Origin: DASUPK01 sp963695675
GTDB lineage: Bacteria > Actinomycetota > Thermoleophilia > Solirubrobacterales > 70-9
DNA: 64,000 bases
NCBI GenBank assembly: GCA_963695675.1
Contig: CAVOGY010000005.1
Coordinates: 186,001-250,000, forward strand
Direction of reading: 5' to 3'
Part shown: positions 32,955 through 41,394 of the stretch, piece by piece
Layout of the letters: each line of letters starts with the position of its first letter
How positions within the stretch are numbered: position 1 is the stretch's first letter
Translations under genes and position numbers: made by a program
The notes under the pieces: model-generated
Databases searched by the model: none
What the model was told of the DNA's origin: nothing
The model's input: only the letters and a program-made list of their open reading frames with translations

Positions 32955-33997
32955 CAGGCCGCCTCCCCCGCCCCGACCGCGGCGGGTTCCTTGGTCGCAC
33001 TGAACGGCTCGGTCCCCGACTCGATGTGCTCGAGCGGCCTGTCCGTGAGGTGCTGGACCTTCTCGATCAGCCCCTGCTCGAGCCACTTCGACTGCTCGCC
33101 CTTCAGCGTGGAGATCAGGATCTCGTCGATCCGGTAGTGCTCGATCGCGTTTTCGATCGCCTGGTATGGGTCGGGGCTCATCGGCTGCCCGGTCGCGTCG
33201 ATCCCATGCCGGTACATCTCGGCGAGGGTCGCGGCGAGACGAGAGTTGACCTCCTTGCGGCTGATCGCGCCCGAGCGCGGGCAGATGAAGGTGTAGCGGT
33301 GAGGTCTCTCCCTGGCGCGCTCCAGGAGCCGGTCGACGAGATCCTTGCTGTTCACCGTCTGAGTGGCCACGACCAGGGTGTGGGTGAGGTCCCAGCGCAC
33401 CGCGTCGTCGTCGACCCGAACCGGGATGTGCTCGACCCGGTCGTAGCGGGACTTCGCCCACTCGACAAGGTTCTTGCGCATGAAGCCGAAGCGGGTTTCG
33501 TAAAGACAGGAGAGCAGGATGTAGTCGGGCTGCGTCGCGCGCACCGCGTCGTCGAGGGCGAGGGCCGGCTCGGGGTCCATCACGGCGCCCTCGGAGAGAA
33601 TCCCGAACTCGCTGAGCACCGCCTGCGTGACGTCCACCCGGCTCTGGGCGGCCTCACGGCGCTCCTCGACGTCGACCAGCTGGCCGACGACCGGAAGGTT
33701 CTGGGGAGCGACGACGCCGAAGTATTCGGCGCCGGCATCCGAGAGCTCGCGGCAGGAGGTGAGCAGCATGCGGCCGCCCGCGACCTCGTTGAGGAAGACG
33801 AGGACCCGCCTGACACCCTCGCGCGACGGTGGTGGATCCGGATCGCCGAAGGTCGCAACCTCACGCCGGGCGACCACCTCGGAGGCGTGCTCGGAAGGGG
33901 TCCCAAAGTCGGTGATCGCGGTCTCGCCCTGCGCCTGCTCCGTGGCCGGGTGCGAGCGCTGCTCCTCCTCGGTGTCCTGGTCGTCATCCTCGGTCAC
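32954..33997 (-). CDS. Universal-stress-protein-like protein encoded between ctaD and ctaE
   Basis: A 347-residue soluble protein with an acidic, disordered N-terminus (about 1-60) and two alpha/beta modules that look USP-like: RRVLVFLNEVAGGRMLLTSC to QPDYILLSCLYETRFGFMRK, and HTLVVATQTVNSKDLVDRLL to RIDEILISTLKGEQSKWLEQ. The second has the ISTLxxxxSxWL pattern of USP nucleotide-binding loops. Position inside the oxidase operon and coupling to ctaE (one-base overlap) suggest a regulator or assembly factor of the oxidase. The start GTG 33997 is within a tandem duplication shared with the ctaD 3' end. Confidence 0.7.
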   Translation of the reverse strand: MTEDDDQDTEEEQRSHPATEQAQGETAITDFGTPSEHASEVVARREVATFGDPDPPPSREGVRRVLVFLNEVAGGRMLLTSCRELSDAGAEYFGVVAPQNLPVVGQLVDVEERREAAQSRVDVTQAVLSEFGILSEGAVMDPEPALALDDAVRATQPDYILLSCLYETRFGFMRKNLVEWAKSRYDRVEHIPVRVDDDAVRWDLTHTLVVATQTVNSKDLVDRLLERARERPHRYTFICPRSGAISRKEVNSRLAATLAEMYRHGIDATGQPMSPDPYQAIENAIEHYRIDEILISTLKGEQSKWLEQGLIEKVQHLTDRPLEHIESGTEPFSATKEPAAVGAGEAA

Positions 33998-34060
33998 GTG
34001 GGAGCCGCCACCCCGGCTCTGGTCGTCTCCTCGGTCACGTGGGCGCCCCCACCCCGGCTC
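33978..34060. repeat. Tandem duplication of about 42 bp at the ctaD / USP-like gene junction
   Basis: Copy A 33978-34019 and copy B 34020-34060 differ by one indel and a few substitutions; both contain TCCTCGGTCACGTGGG and CACCCCGGCTC. Copy B ends ctaD, and copy A contains the start of the next gene. Each copy carries the CACGTG block holding a TGA stop and an overlapping GTG start, so before duplication the two genes probably overlapped. Confidence 0.85.
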
Positions 34061-35960
34061 TCTCGGGCTGTCTGACCTCCGCCTCCTCGCCGGGCATGAT
34101 CACGTGCCTCGCGCCGGGAACGCCGAATTCGTACGGCCCGCCGACGACTCGCGGGATCTCATCGAAGTTGAAGACCGGCGGCGGCGAGGAGACCTGCCAC
34201 TCGATCGTCTTGGCGCGCCATGGGTTCGGCCCCGCCTTCGGCCCGTAGCGCCAGCTGACGATCATGTTGTAGAGGAAGATCAGCTGGGCGGCGCCGAGCA
34301 CGAACGCGCAGATCGAGATGAACAGGTTCCAGTCGCCAAAGGTGGCTGAGTAGTCGGCGACGCGGCGCGGCATCCCCTCCATGCCGATCCAGTGCATTGG
34401 GATGAACGTGCCGAGCATCCCGACCAGCGTGAACCAGAAGTGGATGCGGCCGAGCCGCTCGTCGTACATCCGCCCGGTCATCTTGGGGAACCAGTGGTAG
34501 ATGCCGGCGAAGATCGTGAACACGGAGCCGCCGAAGAGCACGAAGTGGATGTGGGCGACGACGAAGTAGGTGTCGGAGACGTGGATGTCGATTGGGATCA
34601 TCCCGAGCATCACCCCCGAGATCCCGCCGATCGTGAACGTGGCGATGAAGCCCAGGGCGAAGAGCATCGCCGTCGATCTCAGCTGAATCACCCCGTAGAA
34701 CAGCGTCCCGAGCCAGGAGAAAATCTTGATGCCGGTGGGTACCGCAATCAACAGCGTGGTGATCATCATCGGCACGCGCAGCCAGCTGAACATCCCGGCG
34801 ACGAACATGTGGTGGGCCCAGACCGAGTAGGAGAGCACCACGATCCCGATCAGCGCCAGGGCCATCAGGCGGTAACCGAAGATCGGCTTGCGGGAATGCG
34901 AGGAGATCACCTCGCTGACGATCCCGAAACCCGGCAGCATCATGATGTAGACGGCCGGATGCGAGTAGAACCAGAAGATGTGCTGGTAGCTGATCACGTC
35001 GCCACCGAAGGCCGCCTGGAAGAAGTTGGTGTGCAGGATGCGGTCGAAGAGGACCATGAACTGCACGCCGGCGATGAACGGCGTCGCGGCAACCACCAGC
35101 AGAGAGGTCGAGAGGTTCGCCCAGACCAGCAGGGGCAGGCGCCAGAAGTTCATGCCCGGCGCCCGCATGGTCACGATCGTGACCAGGAAGTTGAGCGCGG
35201 TGGCGATCGACGAGGCGCCGGCGAACTGGACCCCGAGGTTGAAGAAGGACTGGCCTAACGGCGCGCCGGTGGAGAGCGGCGCGTAACCGGTCCATCCCGC
35301 GTCGAACGCGCCGCCGGGTGCGAGGAAGCTCCCCACGAAGAGCACACCCGCGATCGGCAGCATCCAGTAGCTCAGGGCATTGAGCCGGGGGAACGCCATG
35401 TCCGGCGCGCCGATCATCAGCGGCAGGACGTAGTTGGCGATCCCGGAGAAGGCCGGGATCACGAAGACGAAGATCATGATCGCGGCGTGCGTCGAAAACA
35501 GCCCGTTGAAGGTGCTCGGGTCCACGATCTGGGTCCCGGGCTGGGCGAGCTCGGCGCGCATGATCATCGCCATCAGGCCGCCGACGAAGAAGAAAAAGAA
35601 GGTCGTGCATATGTACTGGATCCCGATGACCTTGTGGTCGGTGTTGACCTTGAAGTAGTCGCGCCAGCTGTACGCGCCGTGGTTCTCGTGCTCCCGCTCG
35701 GCCGGGAAGGTCGGGGCCCCGATCGCCCAGCGGAACCAGTAGTCGAAGCAGCCGATCCCGATCAGGAAGCCGAGCGGGGCCGTGATCGCGGGCACGATCA
35801 CCTGCGGGTAGCCGGTCTGCTCGGTCTGGAACGCCGGCAGCCCCGAGATCTTTCGAAGCACCACGACCAAGGCGAAGCCGAATGCGCCGGCGATGATCGT
35901 GTAGGTCAGGGCTCGCCACCAGCCCGGCCGTCTGAACAGAGCCGCAGTCACTCCCGCCAT
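34035..35960 (-). CDS. ctaD: Cytochrome c oxidase subunit I (A2-type aa3)
   Basis: A 641-residue subunit I with a complete active site: H158 (FSTHAAIMIF) and H470/H472 (VVAHIHFVLFGG) for the hemes, H334 (YSHPAVY), H383 and H384 (VWAHHMF) for CuB, Tyr338 cross-link, K-channel Lys412 and D-channel Asp187 (GAPDMAFPRLNALS). The glutamate of HPEVY is replaced and YS precedes HP, the signature of A2-type oxidases. About 90 N-terminal residues add two extra helices. It reduces oxygen to water and pumps protons. The 3' end lies in a tandem duplication. Confidence 0.97.
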   Translation of the reverse strand: MAGVTAALFRRPGWWRALTYTIIAGAFGFALVVVLRKISGLPAFQTEQTGYPQVIVPAITAPLGFLIGIGCFDYWFRWAIGAPTFPAEREHENHGAYSWRDYFKVNTDHKVIGIQYICTTFFFFFVGGLMAMIMRAELAQPGTQIVDPSTFNGLFSTHAAIMIFVFVIPAFSGIANYVLPLMIGAPDMAFPRLNALSYWMLPIAGVLFVGSFLAPGGAFDAGWTGYAPLSTGAPLGQSFFNLGVQFAGASSIATALNFLVTIVTMRAPGMNFWRLPLLVWANLSTSLLVVAATPFIAGVQFMVLFDRILHTNFFQAAFGGDVISYQHIFWFYSHPAVYIMMLPGFGIVSEVISSHSRKPIFGYRLMALALIGIVVLSYSVWAHHMFVAGMFSWLRVPMMITTLLIAVPTGIKIFSWLGTLFYGVIQLRSTAMLFALGFIATFTIGGISGVMLGMIPIDIHVSDTYFVVAHIHFVLFGGSVFTIFAGIYHWFPKMTGRMYDERLGRIHFWFTLVGMLGTFIPMHWIGMEGMPRRVADYSATFGDWNLFISICAFVLGAAQLIFLYNMIVSWRYGPKAGPNPWRAKTIEWQVSSPPPVFNFDEIPRVVGGPYEFGVPGARHVIMPGEEAEVRQPERAGVGAPT

Positions 35961-35997
35961 CCTTCCATCGCGGCAATTATCCCAATCATCCGGCGAC

Positions 35998-36759
35998 TCA
36001 TTGCCTCACCTGCTTGGGGGTCGTCTCGCCGGGCTTCGGCTCGCTGGGCTGGATCGGTGGCTGGGTGGTCGCCCATTGGTCAAAGGCCGCCTGGGAGTCC
36101 TCCACCTTCACCGGGGCCCTCATCGTGGCGTGGCCGAAGCCGCAGAGCTCCGTGCACACGAGGGTGAAATTCCCCGTCCGGTCCGGCGTCACGAACGCAT
36201 GCGTGTTGATCCCGGGAACGGCGTCTTTCTTGATGCGCCACTCCGGCACCCAGAACGAGTGGATCACGTCGAGCGAGTGCAGCCGGAACTCGGTCTGGCG
36301 GTCCACGGGGACGTGGAGCTCGCGCGAGGTGACCCCCTGCTCGGGGTAGTTGAAGTGCCACTCGTACTGCTGGCCGTAGACGTCCACGACCATTCGGTTC
36401 GGGTCGTGAGCCTCGATGTCCGAGAGCGTGATCCAGGAGTAGATCGCGCCGAACAGCACGATCACGGTCGGGATCACCGTCCAGGTGATCTCGAGCCGGG
36501 TGTTGCCGTGGATCGGCGCCCCGTCGGACTCGTCGCCTGGCTTCGCCCGCCAGCGCCACAGCGAGTAGACGAGCATCACCATGACGATCGAGAAGACGAA
36601 CGACGAGAGGACGATCATCACGTCGAGCAGCGTGTCGATCTTGTGGGCCGCCGTGGACCCCTGCTCGCCATCCCAGTTCGGGATCAGCATGATCACCGAG
36701 GTGACGATGGTGAGAACGATTACCGCGGCGATCAGCTTGGGAATCGGGACGCCCCGCAT
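35998..36759 (-). CDS. ctaC: Cytochrome c oxidase subunit II
   Basis: A 253-residue subunit II with two transmembrane helices (about 8-26 and 45-66, the first possibly part signal), the QQYEWHFNYPE aromatic patch for cytochrome c electron entry, and a complete CuA site: H167 (DVIHSFWVPE), C202, E204, C206, H210 and M213 (CTELCGFGHATM). It is the first gene of the minus-strand oxidase operon, 37 bases before ctaD. It is the reference against which the degenerate subunit II at 24979 was judged. Confidence 0.96.
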   Translation of the reverse strand: MRGVPIPKLIAAVIVLTIVTSVIMLIPNWDGEQGSTAAHKIDTLLDVMIVLSSFVFSIVMVMLVYSLWRWRAKPGDESDGAPIHGNTRLEITWTVIPTVIVLFGAIYSWITLSDIEAHDPNRMVVDVYGQQYEWHFNYPEQGVTSRELHVPVDRQTEFRLHSLDVIHSFWVPEWRIKKDAVPGINTHAFVTPDRTGNFTLVCTELCGFGHATMRAPVKVEDSQAAFDQWATTQPPIQPSEPKPGETTPKQVRQ

Positions 36760-36811
36760 CGCGCGGAATTGTATTCAGGGAATCTGAAGCAGCCCGTCCT
36801 AGGGCACGCCC

Positions 36812-38377
36812 TCAAATTGCGACCGGCGGGAGCCCCTCGAGCTCGCCGCGGGAGGCGGCGATCACCGTCCGGGCCACTCCCTCCCAGCTCCAGAGCTCGT
36901 CCACCCGCCTCGCCAGGGCGAGGCCCGCCTCCCGGCGGCGCTCGGGATCGAGCGCCAGCCAGCCGCAGAGCCGATCGGCCAGGTCGGTGACGGCCGCGGG
37001 GCCCACCGAGAAGCTGAGCAGCGGGACGAGGTCGGGATCGATCGCCTCCCCGAGCAGAAGCGATACCTCGCGCATCCCGGAGTGATCCGCGGAGACCGGC
37101 GGTACCCCGCAGGCTGCCGACTCGGCCGGCACCATGCCGAAGGCCTCTGGCCAGGTGCTGGTCATTGCGAAGGTGTCGGCGGCGGGCATCACGTCGGCGA
37201 CCTCGTCATGGGCGAGCCGGCCGCCGATCAGGATCGAGCCGGCAGCCTCGCGCGCTGCGTCCGCGTAGCCATCGGGAGGGTGGCTGAGGAAGCCGGTGAG
37301 GATCGGCAGCGGGGCCTTCTCGATGCCCTCGTAGCCGCGGCCCCTGGCGGCCACCCGGCGGGCGCCTTCGAGATCGCCCCGGTCGAGTGCCTCGACGAGA
37401 GCGCGCAGGCCGGCTTCGTACGCGCCGAAGCCGACGAAGTGAAGCCGCGGTGAGCTCGCCCCCGCGGCGCGCCGCTCGCGATGGACCAGCGGCCAGGCCG
37501 CCGCCAGCAGGTCGACGCCCTTGCTGACCATGAACTTGCCGACGAACAGCACTCGCGGATCACCCTCGGCCCAGCCCCGCAGGGCCGCGGCGATGGCCGG
37601 GCCGTCGCGCCCGAACGAGTCCCGGCCCTCGGCCGCACCGGGCAGCTCCGATTCGAGCCGCTCCGCGAGCAGCTCCAGGTTGAGGAGCGCCTCGGCGGGC
37701 GGATGGGGACGGAAGCGGTGGACGTCCACGCCTGGCGGACCGAGCCGGGTGCGCTCGGGCAGCGCCGGGTCCGGGACCGTCTCGTAGAGCACCTCCGCGG
37801 TGTGGGCGGACCCGGCGAGGATGCCGGCCGCCGCGTCGGTCCCCTCCCGCGCGTAGGGGACGAACCGCTCCGGATGAGGAGCGACCGTGTAGGAGAGATC
37901 CGAGCCGTGGACCTTGATCGCAAAGCGCAGCCCGGCCCTGGCGAGGATCACGGGACCCATGATCAGGTGGTTGGCGAGCGCCGCCTCGGGTTCTCCCGCT
38001 GCCGCGACGACGTCGTGCACCGCCGCCACGTTCGCGTCCAGGTACCGGTCGAGCTCGGCGTCGGTCAGGTCGGGGAACGTCTTCACCTCGAAGCCCTCGT
38101 AGCGGTCGAGCACGTACACGGGCAGCAGGCCGCCGATCTCCGGCCTGTAGGCCGTGATGCTGCCCGGGTGACCGGCCTCGCGGACCTGCCGGACGCGAAG
38201 CTCGCCGCCCCCCCAGTCGCCCACGGCGTCGACCCAGTCCTGCTCGGAAACCGTGCGGTCCTGACAAAGCAGATGAACCTCATGACCTTGCCGCGCGAGC
38301 GCCTGGGCGAGGCTCGCGTTGTAGACGTTGCTGCCGGTGCCGTGAAGCAGATAACCGTGAAAGATCAGGATTCGCAT
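36812..38377 (-). CDS. Glycosyltransferase, GT4 family
   Basis: A 521-residue GT-B fold enzyme. The N-terminal domain starts MRILIFHGYLLHGTGSNVYN with the glycine-rich acceptor loop; the C-terminal domain has VLFVGKFMVSKGVDLLAAAW, then TSTWPEAFGMVPAESAACG with the E-x7-E-like donor-binding glutamates. The donor is a nucleotide sugar; the acceptor is unknown. ATG 38377 is chosen because the preceding 19 codons are Arg-rich and poorly protein-like. An insertion of about 40 residues separates the two glycine-rich C-domain motifs. Divergent from the zinc-ribbon gene. Confidence 0.88.
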   Translation of the reverse strand: MRILIFHGYLLHGTGSNVYNASLAQALARQGHEVHLLCQDRTVSEQDWVDAVGDWGGGELRVRQVREAGHPGSITAYRPEIGGLLPVYVLDRYEGFEVKTFPDLTDAELDRYLDANVAAVHDVVAAAGEPEAALANHLIMGPVILARAGLRFAIKVHGSDLSYTVAPHPERFVPYAREGTDAAAGILAGSAHTAEVLYETVPDPALPERTRLGPPGVDVHRFRPHPPAEALLNLELLAERLESELPGAAEGRDSFGRDGPAIAAALRGWAEGDPRVLFVGKFMVSKGVDLLAAAWPLVHRERRAAGASSPRLHFVGFGAYEAGLRALVEALDRGDLEGARRVAARGRGYEGIEKAPLPILTGFLSHPPDGYADAAREAAGSILIGGRLAHDEVADVMPAADTFAMTSTWPEAFGMVPAESAACGVPPVSADHSGMREVSLLLGEAIDPDLVPLLSFSVGPAAVTDLADRLCGWLALDPERRREAGLALARRVDELWSWEGVARTVIAASRGELEGLPPVAI

Positions 38378-38476
38378 GGCAGCACGGTATTGGCGGTCGC
38401 GGCGGTCGCGCCGCGAGTAGCCAAGCCACGCCATGCCCTACTCGCCATCGCGACCGCCCCGCCCGCCAATCGCGTT

Positions 38477-38767
38477 ATGGTCCCCGCCGTGCAGAACCCG
38501 GAGCAGACGTATCGATTGAGAGCCCCGGCGTCTGGCCGAGAGGCCCTCGCCAAGGTGAGGCGCGACGGCGTCTATGTCGACCGCGAGACGGGTGAGGAAA
38601 TGCACGTCGTGGCGGCGACCCTGCCCCTTGCCCCCTCGGAGTCCGCTCTGGTGAGGACGCCCGAGAACCTGCGCATCTGCCGGCGGTGCAACCAGCTGAT
38701 CGGGCTCGACGTCAGCGACTGCCCCTACTGCGGGCTCCGCCAGCCGGCCCTCGACGGCTCCGCGTGA
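38477..38767 (+). CDS. Small protein with C-terminal zinc ribbon
   Basis: A protein of 96 residues. Two CxxC knuckles, CRRCNQL and DCPYCGLRQP, spaced 14 residues apart near the C-terminus, form a rubredoxin-like zinc ribbon; the N-terminal half (VRRDGVYVDRETGEEMHVVA) is of unknown type. GTG 38489 is an alternative start. It may bind nucleic acid or a protein partner. Not assigned to a named family. Confidence 0.65.
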   Translation: MVPAVQNPEQTYRLRAPASGREALAKVRRDGVYVDRETGEEMHVVAATLPLAPSESALVRTPENLRICRRCNQLIGLDVSDCPYCGLRQPALDGSA

Positions 38768-38830
38768 GCCGCGGGCCCGCTATCTCTCGCACCGCGGCGA
38801 GCAGAGCCGCAGGCCAGCGGGTGGCCGCCG

Positions 38831-39622
38831 TTACTTCTTCTTCTTAGGCGGCGCCTGATTCGGCTCCGCGACCACGGTCGCGGAGTAGAGCAGGCGGGCG
38901 GTCTTGTAGGTACAGCCGTAAGTGCGCTGCGAATCAACCGCTTCTTGCGGGGTGCCAGCGAGGATGTCCGCAGTCGCGTTGCACTTCCCCCGCTTGCGGC
39001 TCGCCTGCCACTTGGTGTCGGCACTCTGATTGATCGCGAAAGCCGGCGCCCAGGTCGGAACGGTCAATGCCACGATGTTGTTCGGCTTCACCCGCAGCGG
39101 GGAGTCGAGCGTGAACGTGGTCGTCTGTCCGAGGAAGCCGCTCAGGTCCTCAACCGGCGATTGGGACTTGAGCTTGTAGATCGGGTGGCCGGCCTTGATC
39201 TCCTTCATGATCGGCTTGAGGACCGAGATCCTGGCCTTCGGCGTCCCACCGAAGGTCTTATTGAAGAAGTCGAGGTCGCTCTGGTTGTTGTTGTTGGGGT
39301 TCGGCTTGGTGCTCGGGGCCCCTGTCTTGATCGACCAGGCCACGATCCGCCCCTTGGAGGGGACCACAAAGGGGTTCCTGGCGCCCGTGATCGAAGTCTG
39401 GAAGCCCGTCGTCTTTCCAACCGCCTGGCAGGTCCCTGGGCAAGAGGGCGTCGCCGGAGCCGCCGCACCGAGCACCACGACCCGCGGCGCGGCTCCGGCC
39501 TTTCCGGTGTCGAGCGCAGTGGCGAGCAGCGCCGCGAATACGGCGACGGCGATTGCCACGCCGAGCGTGTGCAGGCGCGCGAAAGCGTGAGCATCGCCCA
39601 TGGACTTCATTGAACACGCCAT
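38831..39622 (-). CDS. Exported protein of unknown function
   Basis: A protein of about 263 residues with a signal peptide (LHTLGVAIAVAVFAALLATA, cleavage near KAGAAPR). The mature part has two likely disulfide cysteines close together (SCPGTCQAVG), a polar stretch NPNNNNQSDLDFF, and a second pair of cysteines, one in KRGKCNATADI and one in TYGCTYKTA, ending in KKKK. The pattern resembles secreted beta-rich proteins seen repeatedly in Thermoleophilia, but I know no function. The start is ATG 39622 or ATG 39610/39601. The upstream region holds the second copy of the palindromic element. Confidence 0.7.
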   Translation of the reverse strand: MACSMKSMGDAHAFARLHTLGVAIAVAVFAALLATALDTGKAGAAPRVVVLGAAAPATPSCPGTCQAVGKTTGFQTSITGARNPFVVPSKGRIVAWSIKTGAPSTKPNPNNNNQSDLDFFNKTFGGTPKARISVLKPIMKEIKAGHPIYKLKSQSPVEDLSGFLGQTTTFTLDSPLRVKPNNIVALTVPTWAPAFAINQSADTKWQASRKRGKCNATADILAGTPQEAVDSQRTYGCTYKTARLLYSATVVAEPNQAPPKKKK

Positions 39623-39698
39623 TTCCAGGAGTGTTGCGGGGTTTCCTTGCAAGCGGCGGCCAGGCCGCGGCATCTGGAGCAGCGGAAGCCGCTTGATG

Positions 39699-39737
39699 CG
39701 AGGGTGGTCCGAGGCGAAGCCGAGGAGCAACCCGTTT
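39699..39737. repeat. Dispersed palindromic element, copy 2 (inverted relative to copy 1)
   Basis: The reverse complement of this stretch reads AAACGGGTTGCTCC then TCGGCTTCGCCTCGGA and CACCCTCGC, matching 29847-29886 at nearly every position apart from a one-base indel and one mismatch. Here it sits between divergent genes rather than at a transcript end. Confidence 0.75.
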
Positions 39738-39792
39738 CACCTTGGGCGGCCGCGGCGGCGATCTGGTGGCCGGTCGGTAGGGTTCGCCATCC

Positions 39793-39993
39793 GTGGAAGC
39801 GGGGTCCCCATTCCAGCGCTATTTGGCGGCTGCGGTTGAGACGTTCGGTATCGAGGCGGACGAGACCGAGCGCGCCGTCATGGCCGGCGTCTGGTCAATC
39901 TGGGAACCGGGCATGAGCATGCTTCGAGACGCGGAGCTGGACGGAGTGGAGCCCGAGCTTGACGCCGACGTCTCCGCTCCTCCCCCCAGATGA
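39793..39993 (+). CDS. AtzG/GatC-like small amidase subunit
   Basis: A 66-residue protein starting GTG 39793, with a first helix FQRYLAAAVETFGIEADETERA and a middle MAGVWSIWEPGMSMLRD followed by an acidic, Pro-rich tail. Size, helical pattern and a four-base overlap (ATGA) with the following amidase gene match AtzG or GatC-type partners that wrap around and stabilise a GatA-like amidase. Sequence identity to a named family is weak; the call rests mainly on context. Confidence 0.6.
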   Translation: MEAGSPFQRYLAAAVETFGIEADETERAVMAGVWSIWEPGMSMLRDAELDGVEPELDADVSAPPPR

Positions 39994-41339
39994 GCGCCCT
40001 CGATCTGCCGCTCAGAGAGCAGGCAGCCGGCATCGCAGCGGGCGAGCTCGATCCCGGGGAACTCTTCGATGCTTGCCTGGCCCGCATCGAGGAGCGAAAT
40101 CCGGAGTTGAACGCGATCGTCGCGACGTTTCCGGAGCAGTCGCGGGAGATGCTCGACCGGGCTCCCCATGGCCCGCTTCGAGGCGTCCCTGTCGTGATCA
40201 AGGACGAGTGGGCGCTCCCCTGGCGGGCGGAGACGGTCGGCGCTGCGGCGGTGCCCGGCGTCAGTCTGGTGCCGGGCGAGTCCGGCCCCTACCGCGCGCT
40301 CCGGGATGCCGGTGCGGTGATCGCCGGGGTGGGCAACATGCACGAGCTGGGGTCGGGCAGTACCGGCAACACCTCGGTCTACGGACCGACCCATAACCCC
40401 TGGGATCTGGTGCGGTGCCCGGGTGGCTCCTCGAGCGGACCGGCCGCGTCGGTCGCCGGAGGGCTGGTCTCGGGCGCGGTGGGCGCCGACGGGCTGGGTT
40501 CCATTCGCTACCCGGCGGCGTATTGCGGGCTAACCGGGCTCAAGCCGACCTTCGGCCGCTCGGCGATGGAGGGACACCACATCCCGAACACCGTGACGAT
40601 CGTCTCGGGTCCCCTCTGCCGCGACGCGGCCGATTGCCGGCTGCTCGCCTCCGCCCTGTTCCGCGAGGACCTTCCCGCCAGCAGGCCGAGTGGATTGAGG
40701 ATCGGCGTGATCCGGGACCCGTACTGGACCGACAGTGCCCCCGGGGTCCGAGAGGCCTGCGACTCGGCGCTCGAGTTACTGAGGGCGGAGGTGGACGGCG
40801 AGGTGCTCGACGTCGAGATCCCGGGCCAGGAGCTGATCCTCCCCGCCGCCGTGCTGGTCGCGCACTCGGAGCAGGTCGCTCACCTGACACCGCAAAACGT
40901 CAATGCCCTTCCGGAGGAGCTCGGGGTGATCAACCGCGGCGTTCTGAAGTTGCGGGCAGTACTTCCGGGCACCCTCACCGCGCGTGCCTTTCTCGCGCGT
41001 GCCCAGGCGCGGCGCACCCTGGCGGGGCTCTTCGACCGCATCGACCTGATCGCCTGGCCCACGGTCCCAGCGGTGGCCCCTCCCCTTGCCGATCCGACGA
41101 TCGAGCTGCCCTCCGGCCTGTCTTCGGCCGACGCCGGCAATGCCCGGCACGGCGTGATCGGCAACCTGACCGGCGTGCCGGGAGTGAGCGTGCCGGTCGG
41201 CCTCGACGCCGGCATGCCGGTCGCGCTGCAGCTGCTCGGCCCCTGGGGCTCCGACCCACTGCTCCTTGACGCCGCCGAGGCCCTCGAGCGGGCCACCGAG
41301 CGGGAATTCGTGGAGCTGCGCCCGGAAGCGGTCGCTTAG
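39990..41339 (+). CDS. Amidase, GatA/AtzE-like
   Basis: A 449-residue amidase-signature enzyme with the Ser-cisSer-Lys machinery: Lys in VVIKDEWALP, the GGSSSGPAASVAGGLV glycine/serine loop, and the nucleophile region DGLGSIRYPAAYCGLTGLKP. The final GNLTGVPGVSVPVGLD is typical. A glutamine-dependent tRNA amidotransferase role is unlikely because gatB is absent, so it probably hydrolyses a small amide with the AtzG-like subunit encoded just upstream. Substrate unknown. Confidence 0.88.
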   Translation: MSALDLPLREQAAGIAAGELDPGELFDACLARIEERNPELNAIVATFPEQSREMLDRAPHGPLRGVPVVIKDEWALPWRAETVGAAAVPGVSLVPGESGPYRALRDAGAVIAGVGNMHELGSGSTGNTSVYGPTHNPWDLVRCPGGSSSGPAASVAGGLVSGAVGADGLGSIRYPAAYCGLTGLKPTFGRSAMEGHHIPNTVTIVSGPLCRDAADCRLLASALFREDLPASRPSGLRIGVIRDPYWTDSAPGVREACDSALELLRAEVDGEVLDVEIPGQELILPAAVLVAHSEQVAHLTPQNVNALPEELGVINRGVLKLRAVLPGTLTARAFLARAQARRTLAGLFDRIDLIAWPTVPAVAPPLADPTIELPSGLSSADAGNARHGVIGNLTGVPGVSVPVGLDAGMPVALQLLGPWGSDPLLLDAAEALERATEREFVELRPEAVA

Positions 41340-41394
41340 CACTCTGTGACGAGCCTCCGGCCCGGTTGCGGCCGCCGGTTATCTTGGTCCCACC

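Noticed and set aside
34159..35976. 605-residue open frame overlapping ctaD on the same strand
   Set aside because: Composition is Arg/Asp/Pro-rich and it mirrors ctaD in another frame; ctaD itself has every family motif.
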